A DNA stretch of 64,000 nt, from NCBI GenBank assembly GCA_024195265.1, contig JAJLRJ010000009.1, positions 7,282,997 to 7,346,996 on the forward strand, given 5' to 3'. Origin of the DNA: Dendrophyllia cribrosa. Lineage: Eukaryota; Cnidaria; Anthozoa; Scleractinia; Dendrophylliidae. Under the pieces are notes generated by a model. That model was not told the DNA's origin. It saw only the letters and a program-made list of their open reading frames with translations, and searched no databases. A program made the translations under genes and the position numbers. Positions 1 to 12,200 of the stretch are shown in pieces (within the stretch, counting starts at the first letter, position 1; each line of letters starts with the position of its first letter).

Positions 1-221
1 TTACTGGGTGTCTGCTTTTAAGGGATGGTTTCACGGTTCGGCGCATGTGCACAGATTAAAAATGCTTTATTCGCTTACTCACCAATTTTGTTGGTTAAAA
101 AACCACTCACATTTACTTCAATAATCACATACTATATTTAGTCCAAACAAAGCGAAGGATGACCAAAATTCACAGAAAATTTCAACGGAATACACCGACA
201 AAGTCAACACTGCATAAAACC

Positions 222-465
222 AAATGAAGAATGATCCTCGCAGTTATGAACGCAATTTAAGCAATTGCGAAAAGAAGCCTGAAAAAAATTCAGGACTTCA
301 ACGGGGTTCGAACCCGTGACCTCGCGATACCGGTGCGATGCTCTACCAACCTGAGCTATGAAGCCACTGACGTTGGGAGCAGGTCAATTGTAGGTTCATA
401 TGTTCCCGTGAAAGGAGTGAATGTGAAATGATATATATGAAATAAATCATATATGAACTGCGGAA
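222..465 (-). repeat. tRNA-derived SINE, copy 1 (tRNA-like head at 294-365)
   Basis: The reverse strand of 294-365 reads as a tRNA-like head: a 7-bp acceptor (GGCTTCA with TGAAGTC), a D-arm TAGCTCAGGTTGGTAGAGC and a T-arm GGGTTCGAACCC. These also give A-box and B-box type pol III promoters. The anticodon loop lacks the usual U33, so this is unlikely to be a working tRNA. A body with an inverted TTCAGG/CCTGAA step follows. Flanking words are repeated in the next copy. It is a SINE rather than a tRNA gene. Confidence 0.7.
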
Positions 466-640
466 ATGAAATCAAATGAAGAATGATCCTCGCAGTTATG
501 AACGCAATTTAAGCAATTGCGAAAAGAAGCCTGAAAAAAATTCAGGACTTCAACGGGGTTCGAACCCGTGACCTCGCGATACCGGTACCGCGCGATACCG
601 GTACCTCGCGATACCGGTACCTCGCGATACCGGTGCGATG
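466..640 (-). repeat. tRNA-derived SINE, copy 2, broken, with a 16-bp tandem expansion
   Basis: From 474 to about 585 this copy repeats 226-328 almost base for base. It then departs inside the tRNA anticodon region, where the unit CCTCGCGATACCGGTA is repeated about four times (roughly 571-640). The D-arm and the 5' acceptor strand are missing, so the tRNA-like fold is lost. Confidence 0.7.
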
Positions 641-890
641 AACCTTTGACCCGAAGGATTTATTCTACGCTCTGGTGGTTTTCATGGCGTACATGGGTAT
701 GTATAATCATCTATTCAATCAACTGACTGACCACGACATTTTCACGGGCAAATTTCCTGCCAGAGTTAAAATTAAATGGGTTACGTCATAGCTTGCACAT
801 GCGCCGAACCGTAAAACCCTCCCTTTATGAGAGTTGACTGTATGAGCATATCTCTCGGCCGAGTGTGATTAAGGCTTTGGGAAGGTTATT

Positions 891-1137
891 CCCCGTTCAC
901 ACCGACTCTTAAACATGATTATTTTTTTTAGTTTAAAACAGGTTCAGAAAAATACCTCCTAACCTCCTGAAGTATTTGGAGGGGAATCTTTACTAAAAGA
1001 AACTAATTTATTGATATTTATTACCATTCCAGGTAGTTTTACTCTCGCTATACATTTAAAAACGTTCAAGATGGAGACTAAAAGCGAAGTTAAACTAAAC
1101 AACATTTTAACATGTTTAACTGTTGGTGTGAATGGGG
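891..1137. repeat. Foldback/MITE family B, copy 1
   Basis: Begins CCCCGTTCACACCGACTC and ends with GTTGGTGTGAATGGGG. Inner arms (TTAAACATG and AACATGTTTAA) also pair. A second copy with the same order of motifs lies at 22652-22875. Non-coding, about 247 bp. Confidence 0.75.
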
Positions 1138-2076
1138 TTTTAGTCTGTAACATAAGCACGCGAAAGAGAATCCCTGGGTAAAAAGCGACAGTCCACCCCT
1201 AGCTCCCTCAAAATTAGGCACTTCATTGTACCTCGACTCACCCGCTTGAAGTTAGCTGATGTTTTCGCGGGACGACAAATCTTTCCACCCTTTGAACTGT
1301 GCCGGTTCTATCCATGTAATGATTTCGATGACTCTGGGAAATCTAAAAAAAAAGGGGGAAATATTTTATAAATGCAAGGAGCATCTAGGAAAACAAAAGA
1401 AAAACTATTGCTATTAATTCTTTTTAGATTATTTTAAGCACCAGCTCATTATACTAAAGAATTGCGGAACATTATTCATTAATTATTGTTCAAGGCTGGC
1501 TGAAGAGACTGGTGGAAATCGAAAACAGCAGCGGGCTACGATACAACCTACTCAGAATTTGTATTAGTATTACTGAAACCCTCCTTAGACCTTCGATTTC
1601 CTGACGAAACCAAACAAATTTGGTTTAAACGGTGGCTAACTAGCTTTCGTCTGATCTACTTAGAATTAAATGTCACTTTAAAAAAAACGAGAGACTATAT
1701 TTATATGAGTGGAAACCCAGAAACAAACGTCCAGTTTTGTTAAAAGATTTAAAACTAGCAGTGATCAGAGATTATGGAGACGCGTTCGAAGGAATTTCCG
1801 GCGGAAATGAGCCCCTGAAAAAACCAATAGGGGCGGCCATTTGGAAGACCGTCTACCAAAAAATCTCAAATTTTTCTGCACATAAACCACAGGACAACCA
1901 ACACGAAATTAGGATTGCGTTCTTCGAACGCGATTATTCTACAAGTGCGCTAATAAGATTAAAAATACGTGTCTTGAGCTGCAGATGGCCAGGATGGAAA
2001 TCGATTGCAACTTCTCAATTTTTTCAAGTTTATCGGCTTGTGTCAGGGAAAACTCGCTAAAACTCTGATTATTTAA

Positions 2077-2250
2077 CAAATTGACGTCAGTTTTCTATGC
2101 GTCTGTCCTCTGATTGATGATAAAATTCGTCATAACATTGTCAAAGTGCTGTGCGGCGAGTGGATCCACAGCAAACTTTGACAATGTTATGACGAATTTT
2201 ATCATCAATAAGAGGACAGACGCGTAAAAAACTGACGTCAATTTGTTTTT
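2077..2250. repeat. Long palindromic foldback element
   Basis: About 75 bases (TTGACGTCAGTTTT, then TCTGTCCTCTGATTGATGAT and onward to CAAAGT) return as their reverse complement after a loop of roughly 20 bases around 2150-2172. Each end carries a TGACGTCA word (a CRE-like palindrome). It is non-coding and typical of a MITE. Confidence 0.8.
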
Positions 2251-4216
2251 TTAATTACAATAACAAAAACACCAAAATCGTAAAAAACCGGATGAAATGA
2301 AGAGTGAACGCAAGGTTAACATAACAAATTGCTGAGTTTTATTCAAATTGACGCAATCATTGTCAATAATTTTTCTCGCTTTCTCATTGGCTAACTGATA
2401 ACAATAAAGAAATTTCATTGGCTAAAAAATTGACAGGATGACAGCTTGCATAAATTAAAATTTTATGTGTCTGTTTGTACTCAATCAGCATGCGAGAATA
2501 ACTTCAGTTATTGTAAAAGATTTATTCTCACTTCCAAAATTCACTATAAGCATTTCGTGACTGAAAAAAAAATTGGGGAAGTTTTGACCCAAAACACCAA
2601 GACCCCATGTCATAGCCGCTTTACTCTTTTTCGCGAATACTGAGCCGCCTTTTATTGCTCCCGGCCACTTGTGCGAACGTTGGATGCCCACCTGGGAGGG
2701 ACGGCCGTATACCTGCGCTTCACATGACTCAACGCAAAATGAGGTAGCTAAAACATAAAGTAACCTTGTCAAATTCTTGTACTTCTCTTCCTCTCTCGTG
2801 TTCGTTAGAAAGAGAGTATTTTTTAGCATCGCGCCATCGCTCCCGTGTCCTCGCCCTGGCTGACAGTACAAGGTCCGGCGTGTTGGAGTACACTGTGGGA
2901 AATCTGTGTTGTCCATCTTCGCCGATTCCTGGGTCATTCATGACGCTAGTACTAAGCTTAGCTGTTCGTCTGTCCTGGAAGTACTTCGCTGTGGTGTTAC
3001 CAAATGTGTCGCCATAATGCCAGAATTTGGCTTGAGGGCAGTAACCTGCATATCTAAAAAATAGCGCGTTCGCTGTATATTTAGAACGTTGGTAGTATCG
3101 ACAACTACACAGCGCACGCTGTCTAGTAAGTACATTTGATAATGGTGATTGCATGAAGACAATTGAATTACAGCCGAACCTCCATGTGCGATTACCTCTC
3201 GTAAGCGACCACCTCTTCAAAGCACTAAAGTCGAAACCTCTCATAAGCGACCACTTTTCCAAAATACCAATTTTTTTCTTTAATAGTCAAATCACTATAG
3301 TCGAAACCTCTCATAAGCGACCACCTCTTGTAAGCGATCGCGACTACTTTTAATGCCTGGTGAATAAGTACGAGGGGTCCCCTATACTTTTTAAGTGAAG
3401 CGTGAATAGGGCTATTTATTTTCCAGTGAAACGTTATTAAGACTTTTATTCAGTATTAGTGATTCGTGATTTTTAATCTCGAGATCTTTAACGTGATTGC
3501 CAACGCATTTTTTTGCTTTAACGTGACCTGTGAACTAAGTGCTGAATTAAATTAACGTGATCAATGAATCTTTTTATTTTCCTTCAGTTCATTTCTGTGT
3601 TTTGATTATATGAATGTGCGTCTTTTTCTACATTACACACTCATTTTATCTAAAAGAGGCAACGCTGTGATCAAGAGAATCGGATTTCCTCGATTTTTGC
3701 GTGAGTGAAAGAAATGACTTTTGTAATTATTCGTGACGCGTGAAAAGGTCCGGTGTTTTTTTGGTGAATAAGTTTCGCAAAGGGGTATAAGGGACCCTCT
3801 ATTGCGCTTTCAAATAATTTTTCGAATTTGGGTCAATTTTTTTTAATTCTCTAACAGATGATATAAAATATGCTGCCACCCTAAATAGTTTTAAAATCAT
3901 GATAAATATACATTTTTATTCGTAATTTTTTATATAATAAATTTGATTTTTATGGTAAATATCTAGCGCCTTCACCCACCTTTATTTTACAATGCAACTC
4001 CTATATAATTTTAAATCCCTTTTACTTTTCATCGTAAAGGGCCCTCCAGCCAAGTAGCTGAATGGGCCACCCCGTTTCAATAAAGTTTTCTATCTTTGTA
4101 CTTATGAGTTAGGTCTTATGGAGGCGGCATGTACGTCTCGGAACGTCTCCGGCACAGGATTGGCTGAGAAAACAATAGAACGAACAACAGAACAATGGAC
4201 CCTAGCCCTGAAAACA

Positions 4217-4394
4217 ATTCTCTATTTTCGATTGCCCATAATACACTTTGCAGTGCCCCCAAATTTTACATAAACTATTGTTTGTAATTACTCTTGGGAG
4301 GACTGCATATTCCCAAGAGCATTTCAAAACAATAGTTTACGCAAAATTTGGGGGGCAAACAAAGTGTATTATGGGCAATTCGAAAATAGAGAAT
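4217..4394. repeat. Foldback/MITE family A, copy 1
   Basis: Starts ATTCTCTATTTTCGATTGCC and ends with the reverse complement GGCAATTCGAAAATAGAGAAT. The arms extend inward through CAAATTTT and AAACTATTGTTT. A close copy lies at 23650-23841. Confidence 0.85.
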
Positions 4395-5294
4395 ACATCT
4401 GCGTGATACCCAGGTGCAATGAAATTAGAGGTTCTGAAGAGGTGCATGGCATCTGGCCTTATGTGGCATACTAACAGTGCGGTGTATTGATCTGTTACTT
4501 ACCCTGGCTTGTGGTTAGGATTCTGATAGGTGGTCAGATTTGTGGTGTTATAAGAGGAAATCATCGTTACCTCGCTAGAATACTTGCCGAATTTCGAGCT
4601 CTGCTTTTGTGACGTCATGATTACCGAGTTGAGCGCGCGATAGAGGAATGTGTTCTAATTGACGTCAGGTGGGAACTTTCAGTGCCTGGTCAGGCATAAA
4701 TTAAAACTCCTTAGTCGGTCCGAGTAGAGTTTTTCTCTTTCATTTTACTTTCTTTTTCACATGCAAAATTACCACCGTGATGGGCACCATTTTTTTTAAC
4801 TAACTGACTCCGCCCTGCCAGTTGACGGGCTGATTCACACAAGCGAGTCTCCCGAAGTCAAAGTCCCAGCTCACCGAAAAATGTTTCCGTAAAATCCGCA
4901 TAGTTACTAAAAATAACTTTTTCGCAATTAAGATACATGACTGGGAGATTCCCTCGCTATCCAATGTTATCTCTTGCTACCGACTTGAAGCATTCTGTTG
5001 ATGCCGATGTTAATAAAATCTCTTATAAATGCAAACATCGAATTAATAACAAATGTATTTATTTCAGTTATATGTTTAAAAAAATATCAAAAGACATCAG
5101 GGCTCGTGTATGCGCCGTTGTTAATAATTACATATAATAAAGGCCTCAAATCGGGTTTTAATCATGTCAATACAATTCACTCTGAAGATGACTTCCGCTC
5201 AGGTAGTCAAAACTTTACTCACAGGCCTACCATCCTCTGTTTGTGTCAAGTGGTATCCTGTGCATCTGTAATGCCGTATCGGTGATATAAACGC

Positions 5295-5642
5295 TAGCCT
5301 CAATAAAGGCGAAATTTAGGGCTATTAAAACCGTATGCAAATGAAATGCCGAAAACTCTCGAAATCACTACCGTACTGTTTCACTTTGTTTGATGGTTTA
5401 TTTTGGCGATTTGTGGATCGCGAAGGCGGTATTTTTATATAATATGATAACGGTTCGACTCGCTCAAACGTAGAGAAAAAGAAGCGTAGAACCGTTATCT
5501 TGAAAATCCCGCCTTCACAAGCCACAAATCGCCAAAATAAACGCAGAAAAACAAAGTTACGCAATATGGCGGTGATTTTAGAGAGTTTTCATTTCATTTT
5601 CAACAGTTTTAATAACCCTAAATTTCGCCTTTATTGAGGCTA
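5295..5642. repeat. Large imperfect foldback element
   Basis: The left end TAGCCTCAATAAAGGCGAAA is mirrored at the right by TTTCGCCTTTATTGAGGCTA. Pairing continues inward through GGCGATTTGTGG and AACGGTT to a small centre near 5465. About 348 bp; no coding capacity. Confidence 0.8.
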
Positions 5643-6208
5643 CAGTTTTGTAGTTTTAAAAGCCGATACGGCCATTGTGGATGCACAGTCCCGGGGGGAC
5701 TCACATATAAAAATGACGGTGGTTGCTCGTCGGAAATTTTCGAAAAATATATACCCTAAAATCTCGTTTGATGGGCGTGGATCAAAATCATTTTTACCCC
5801 AGGTACCAATTCTAAAACAACACATGTCATATTCTGTCATATTTTTTCGACTCAATACCCTAAAAGGTTCCGCGATAATTCTAACGGGGTCATTTTAGAT
5901 GTTAGTACCCAATCTACAAATTTTGACCCCTAAAAGTTACGACAAGCACCCTAACGAGGGCACTGGTAATGAATGTACTCGTCCCAGTCTTTTCTGAGAG
6001 AAAAGGCGGTTGTTTTCGAACTTTTGTCTTCATACTGTACAGATGAAAGGCCGGGAAATTGCCGATTTTTAAAAGCTGAAGTGCTCACAAAAGGAAATAT
6101 TCTGCTTACATGCCATGTTAAGTTTAGATTAAGAACGATTCGACATGTAACAAGCTTTGAAAAGCTCAGAAACGTGGTTGTATTAATACAAATCTTCAGC
6201 GATTCAAC

Positions 6209-9200
6209 ATGGCGGTCACTGGAGATGAATCGCGTATTGATCATTTGTCTTTCTATGATCAGTATGGTTTTGCTGTGTTTAAACCAGGGTCAGAACATGC
6301 AGAAGAAGATTGCAGAAATCATGAATACAAGTAAGTTAATGATAAGCTTGTAATAAACAAACGTAATGATATTGATACGATTGCACACATTGTATAAAAA
6401 TTAATGTTACAGTTAAACCTGTATGTATCAAAGAAAACACTTTTATAGTTTATGTATGCAGATGCTTATTTCATGCTTTAGGAAAGGTTTCGTATGTGTA
6501 TGTATATGTTCAAATTTTTCTTCAGTTTACTAGACGAAGGAAAACTAAAATCAAACTGGTTTAATAAAACCAAAGAAAAATGTACATGTATCTGATACAT
6601 GAACATGCATGATGTCGACCCTTTTAAAAAATTCGGAGGTGCATCCCAATGCTCTGGCTTGTAAAAGGGCCACCCTGATTTATTTAATTTAATATTTTAA
6701 AATAAAGGTGTCTATCTAATTATATAGGAATTCAACTTTCAGGATATTTCCCTATAACTCCTTTAACACACTGTAATTTCCTACACATGTACATGTAGAA
6801 TAAAAACAGTTGGTGAATGCTCCAAGACAAGAGAATACTGGACAAAGACACTTGAAAACTGGGAGGAACGTCAACTGTTATCCTCAAAACAGGTAAAAAC
6901 AGTAATGTGACACAAAAATACTTTGTCTAGTAAAATTAATGAATAACACCAGCTAACATACACAATGCATGTACAGTACATGTGCAATTGACACATGTAG
7001 TCTACATGTACATGTGTGATGTACATTTATGATACACTGAAGATCGATCTTTGGCATTGATCTTTGCTACTGCTAAAAGACTTTCAAAGACTGTTGCATT
7101 ATTGTCGGGGTGATGTTCACATTGGACTGTGTCCTGGGTCAAGCATTTTGGTCAGCACTATGGATCACAGACTCTAGCCGGTTCCAATTTGAAAGTCATT
7201 CTGCACAGACTTAGAGTTTATATCACTCAAATCTAATTGCCTGACAATTGAAAATGAGAACTCTCAAATGATCAGAACTGGCCAGAGTCTGATTCATGGT
7301 AGTGGTCAAAATGATCTCATCTACATTATGTACACCTGGGAATGGGATAGGCTCATAGCCGGTATGCCCACAAGACATCTAGTCTTAAATAATGTATCAC
7401 ATTTGGATTTCAAGCCACATCATGTACCTGACTGTATAGTACAATAACTATTGCAGTTTTGTGAGTCAATTTGATCTACAGTAGATTTTACAGTAGTGGA
7501 GAGGAGGCCTAAAAGAATTCAGAAGACTTCACAAGTGATGAGGCCTGATCCTGAAATGATCAAATGTATTACCAGTTTAACCCATTGACACCTGAACCGC
7601 CCGTAACCGCCCGTACAAGACTCCACTGCTTTAAAAAATTGTAACTTTCTCAATCGTGCGAACATTGCCTTAACTAGCAGTTGTGAGCATTGACTAGAAA
7701 GTCTTTCAAATTGAGATACCCAATAAACACAAAAAAGTCAGCGATTTTTGCAGAATATCAGCGTTTAAATTTGGACAATAACAAAAATTACTGTTTTTAA
7801 CGTCATAGAAAAACAACAAAAATCATGTTTTTGCCTTTAGTTTTTTTATTCAAATCATCGTGGCAAACCCAAAAGTCAACATTTACAGCAAAATTCAGTC
7901 CTAGTCCTAGCTTAGCAGTGGATTTTTTTGCTCTTATTCGTTGCTCGGGCCTAGCTACAGCTTCTTATACTAGTGCATACTCACCTTGCCTCGATTTTCA
8001 ACATCACCACCGCACTGCATGCTGGGAAATAAACAGATTTTTTTGACAGCGCCCATTCCGTCCACGACAATTTTCATATATATACTAAGTCCACAGCCAC
8101 TCTGACCCACCGCCGAAATTTCGCGCTTGTTGTGTTCTCCTGTGGTCGCAACTTCCAAAATATGCCGCGGTAGGTCGAGAAATTCATCCAGAGTCGAGTC
8201 CCAAAGCCACTTCGTTTCCAGGCGACCATTTTTCCAGTTCAACGAGCAACGAGCCAAATTCGTAAACGAAGTACAACACCTAACTCGCTTCATTGAGAAG
8301 TGGACTCTGAACTACCTCCAAGCTTAATGATGCTCACCAGGCAGCTACTAAAGATGAAAAATGGCTGTGAACTTACCAAAAATCGTAGATAATTCATATT
8401 GGACCCTTTATTGCAAATCAACCAAGCAAAATGAGATCGTCACAATGACGTTTCCAGTAAACTCGAGCCTTCAGTGTTTTAAAACAGCAGCACTTTCAAT
8501 GGTAACTCCAAAATATGAAGTCACGAAATCCTATGGGGCGTGTGAATGCAGAAAATCACTCAAAAACGTAAAAATCCTCAGGTGTGAATGGGTTAAAAGA
8601 GATTAGTGAATTAAAATATAATTAATTGCAACTTCAGCTGTTTCTTAAGGGAATCAATTAAGGCACGGACAAACGGTGCAGAAGTTGCCTGGAAGTAGAT
8701 TCAAGTTTTATTTTTGCAAGGTTGCGCACAACAAATTGCATCGTACGACTCCCCCAAAAAATTTTGTTGTGCACAATGTTGCAAGAAAAGTTGGACCGTG
8801 TGACCAGGCCTTTAGTGTTTGAGCCCACGACATCACCAATTCACTATTATTGAATTAAAAAAAGTTGGGACCATAAGGAGAAAATGGTAAACCATAAAAA
8901 AGGTACAAATTTTAATGTAATGGCTTATTTTCTAACAATAGGAACAAGTGCATCCTGTAATCAATAAATTATTATATTGTATACAGGGATATAGCTAAGA
9001 GCTGGCTACCGGCTAATTTCACCAGCTGAAAGAGAACTTATCACCGGCTGAAATTTCACTAGAAAACAAAGACTTGGAGTGATTTTGAAAGTGTAAAAGC
9101 CAGAAAAACCGGCTGGGATTGTTAACAAGCCTGCTCAAGCATTTTCTTAGCTACACCTCTGATTACAGAGGGAGTATATATGCTATGTATTTTAATAAGC

Positions 9201-12200
9201 TGTTTATTTTGTTTTTCACGAATCATGTAGCTGCGACGGTACATCAAACAGGGTATACCTGATGATATGAGAGGGCAGATTTGGATTAAAATGATTGGCA
9301 GTCAGGATGTCAAGGCTATCTCTTCGTTTGATTATCAGGTAATGGAACATTTCATTTGTCTGTCAGGGCTGCCATTAGACCATCAGTCAGCTATTATGGC
9401 CAGCAACTGCGGTAAAGATGGCCAACAATTCAAAGCTTGAAAATGACTAAAGGATCGACAACAACCATGATATGGGTGGCTATTAAAATTTTGGTGACCA
9501 CCGGTTTTTCTTGAGTAGCCAGCAAACTCAAAGCTTAACCCTTTTAGTTTATATAAACTCCCAAGAGACTGTGCCAAACATCAAAATTCAAGCAAAATCC
9601 CAAATGTCATAATTTGTAAAATATTGAAAAACAAATGGTACAATCTGCTAAAGTTCTACCAAAGAGGTTTCATTTGAATGGTCACATCATAGGATAAGTC
9701 TGGACAGACTCAAAAGTTCAAACTACATTACATGTCTTTGCCATAATTGACTCCAGGAGTAAAAGGAATGTCAATGACAATCCTGTCTGTAATAAAATAA
9801 ACCCCCATTGATTTTATAAATTATGAAACTGCTGCATGTACTGTACAATTGTACACTAAATGCTCAAATTCCATAATTTACACATATTTTCTTATTTGTT
9901 CAGGCCACTTTAGCAGAGATTCGTCAACTCCTTGTTGATTTAGGAGTCAGTGAATATGGAGGAGTAAACTGCATTTCAAGACTGGGACAGATTGTTGGTA
10001 AGAATCAACGTATCATCATGATTTCAAACACTTGCTGCAACACTTGAAAGTTGGCGTAATGTAACAGTGTCTGTCTTTCTGCCACCCAAGCATCATGATT
10101 CAACTACACATAAATATACAGTACTGTCAATGGTGCATTTCTTGGTGCCATACTCCGCAAATTTCATGCTAATAAAGTAGGAAATGTTTATAATGTGCAT
10201 CCTTACTGCAACACTATGCTACATCATGCACAAGCCTGTGCACAAGAGAAGAATTCTAAACGTACAAAGGGCTGTAAACCTGTTGTCATTGTTAACTTTG
10301 CTTAGATTTACATGTAACTCGTTTGAATGGTCCATGTCCTCCACTTTTTTTTGGATAATTATTACTAGTCACAGAATTTCCTTTTCCAATTCTTGACAGA
10401 TTGTGAATTAATGAACAAAAAATCAATCTAGGAAGTTTAAAATTTTCCCATTTTTCTACCCACGCAACACTGAATCCTGCCAACTTGCAGTTGTCAGGGT
10501 TTGCAAATGCTGTGTTTAAAGATAACTAGGTTCCCTTAAAGGGATGTCACCAGTTGAATGAATTTGCTTAATAGACCCACTTGACATACACATGTATAAA
10601 ATTTGGCATAGAAAGTTGCATTTTAGAGATTCATTTGCAATATTTTTAGACTTCTAACAGACATGCTTACTGCTGGGATCAGCAATGTGAAAAGTGTCAT
10701 ATGAGGCGATAAACATGACATCTTTTTCGCAACAATAATTTATTTTTTCTGGCTTATTCTCAAAAGTTCACTTTTGGTTTGGATTGAACATGTAGGGTCA
10801 CTGATGGAAAACAATAAGGAAAATATGATCGATAGCCCTGATACTGCCCTGATGACAAGACAGTGGAAAGAGAAACTGCATAAACGGATCAGTGTCTTTA
10901 GGCAAATCATGTTGGACATTGGTGAGTTGATACAATCATGAACCAGGTACAGTTGAACCTCTTACAGACACCTCTATTACCGACAGCTCTCTATGAATGA
11001 TCCCGAAGATACCAAAATTCATACATTCCCTAATTCTATAATATGGCCACCTCTATACATGAAAGTCACCATTACTAAATAATAATTATTTTTAAATGTA
11101 GGTACCATAATTATAGACATGACTAAAATTTTGGCACTGGCAAACTGATTCAAAGAAGATTTGCTAAATCTGGAAGCTACAGTTGAATCTCCCATAAGCG
11201 GACAATCTCGGGAAGCAGAAAACATGTCCGTACCTGGAGTTTGCCACTAATTACAGGAATGATTCTCATAAGAGGAGAAATGAAACGGGCTTTTGTCGAG
11301 GCAACCCTGTATAGAGCTTATGAGAGTTTCCACTCAGAGAGCTTCGACTGACTAATTCTAAGGAGTCATTCGCAAAATGGCCATTAAACTAAAAATTTAA
11401 CTTGGAGCCGGGTAACATATTAAGGAGGTTTGACTGTATTGTGAATTAATTGGCGCATTTCCTCGAGGTCCTGTCCCTTGAAGATCGCACAAATTGCCAC
11501 TTCCTAGATTACTGCTTGTTGTGTACCACATGACCGTATATAGTGTTGTATATTCATTCCCAAAATGCTAGACATTCTATTTCAGAGCCTCAGTTTTTCC
11601 AAGAGAACATGCGCTCATGCTCCCTCGTCTTCCTTAACTTGCTGGTCACAGGTGCTGTAGTCTATCTATCAGGACCAACCTGCTACATAAAATATTTTGA
11701 AAACCCTGTTTAATATTGTGCCTAATTTTTTTCAGACAGATCCTTTCCAAGCCACAAGATGTTTATAGATGGGACCAGTGAAGGAAAAGAAGGGCGAGCT
11801 GCACTGTTCAGAGTTCTTGCGGTTTATGCTTTGTATAATCCTGAAGTGTCATATTGTCAAGGTACTCAACATTACTACACTACAATGTATCTGAGTGACC
11901 CTAGTCACCTTGCTTGGTGGCAGTGTTGTTTCTAGCCTGTGCTCTAAAGAGTTATCACAGGGAGTCCAAAGGAGTCCAAGTATAAAATTCAGGGTGCCAA
12001 GCAGTTAAGCTAGGTGTAAAAACTCAGTTTTTCTTGTCACCTAAAGGTAAAAGTAACATGTACACAGTGGTTGCACCCGGGCACTGCTACATGTATAGCA
12101 CAGACCTGCCTTAAATACCCTTAAATTTGATTCATCTTTTAAACAAACAAGAGTTACATGCAAAATTTAGTGTGGCTGTCTTTATTAACTGTCCTGTGTA

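Larger units (their letters stand above)
19..825. repeat. Non-autonomous DNA transposon with terminal inverted repeats, carrying a SINE dimer
   Basis: The left arm (about 19-55) carries GGTTCGGCGCATGTGCA and the right arm (about 792-825) carries its near reverse complement TGCACATGCGCCGAACC. The two arms pair over roughly 35 bases with a few mismatches. There is no transposase. The interior is largely taken up by two tRNA-derived SINE copies, so the SINE probably inserted into an older DNA element. Confidence 0.6.
1..6208. other. Intergenic region 5' of the TBC RabGAP gene, repeat-filled
   Basis: No protein-coding exon could be supported here. The open frames are short, lack splice-linked partners and mostly lie inside inverted repeats. 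The stretch holds a terminal-inverted-repeat element with a SINE dimer (19-825), a foldback at 891-1137, palindromic elements at 2077-2250, 4217-4394 and 5295-5642, and a short stretch of repeated CTCTCGTAAGCGACCAC words near 3190-3335. The promoter of the downstream gene must lie near its right end, but no TATA box or other core element was recognised. Confidence 0.6.

Noticed and set aside
294..365. Functional tRNA gene
   Set aside because: Acceptor, D and T arms are good, but the anticodon loop lacks U33 and the unit repeats with a SINE body.
1737..2060. 107-codon plus-strand frame
   Set aside because: No recognised motif and no gene context; it stops just before a MITE.
2729..3262. 177-codon minus-strand frame
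   Set aside because: No recognised domain, no splice partner, overlapped by other frames in all directions, and it runs into repeated GTAAGCGACCAC words.
7970..8293. 107-codon minus-strand frame
   Set aside because: Lies wholly within a TTAA-flanked non-autonomous element; no motif recognised.
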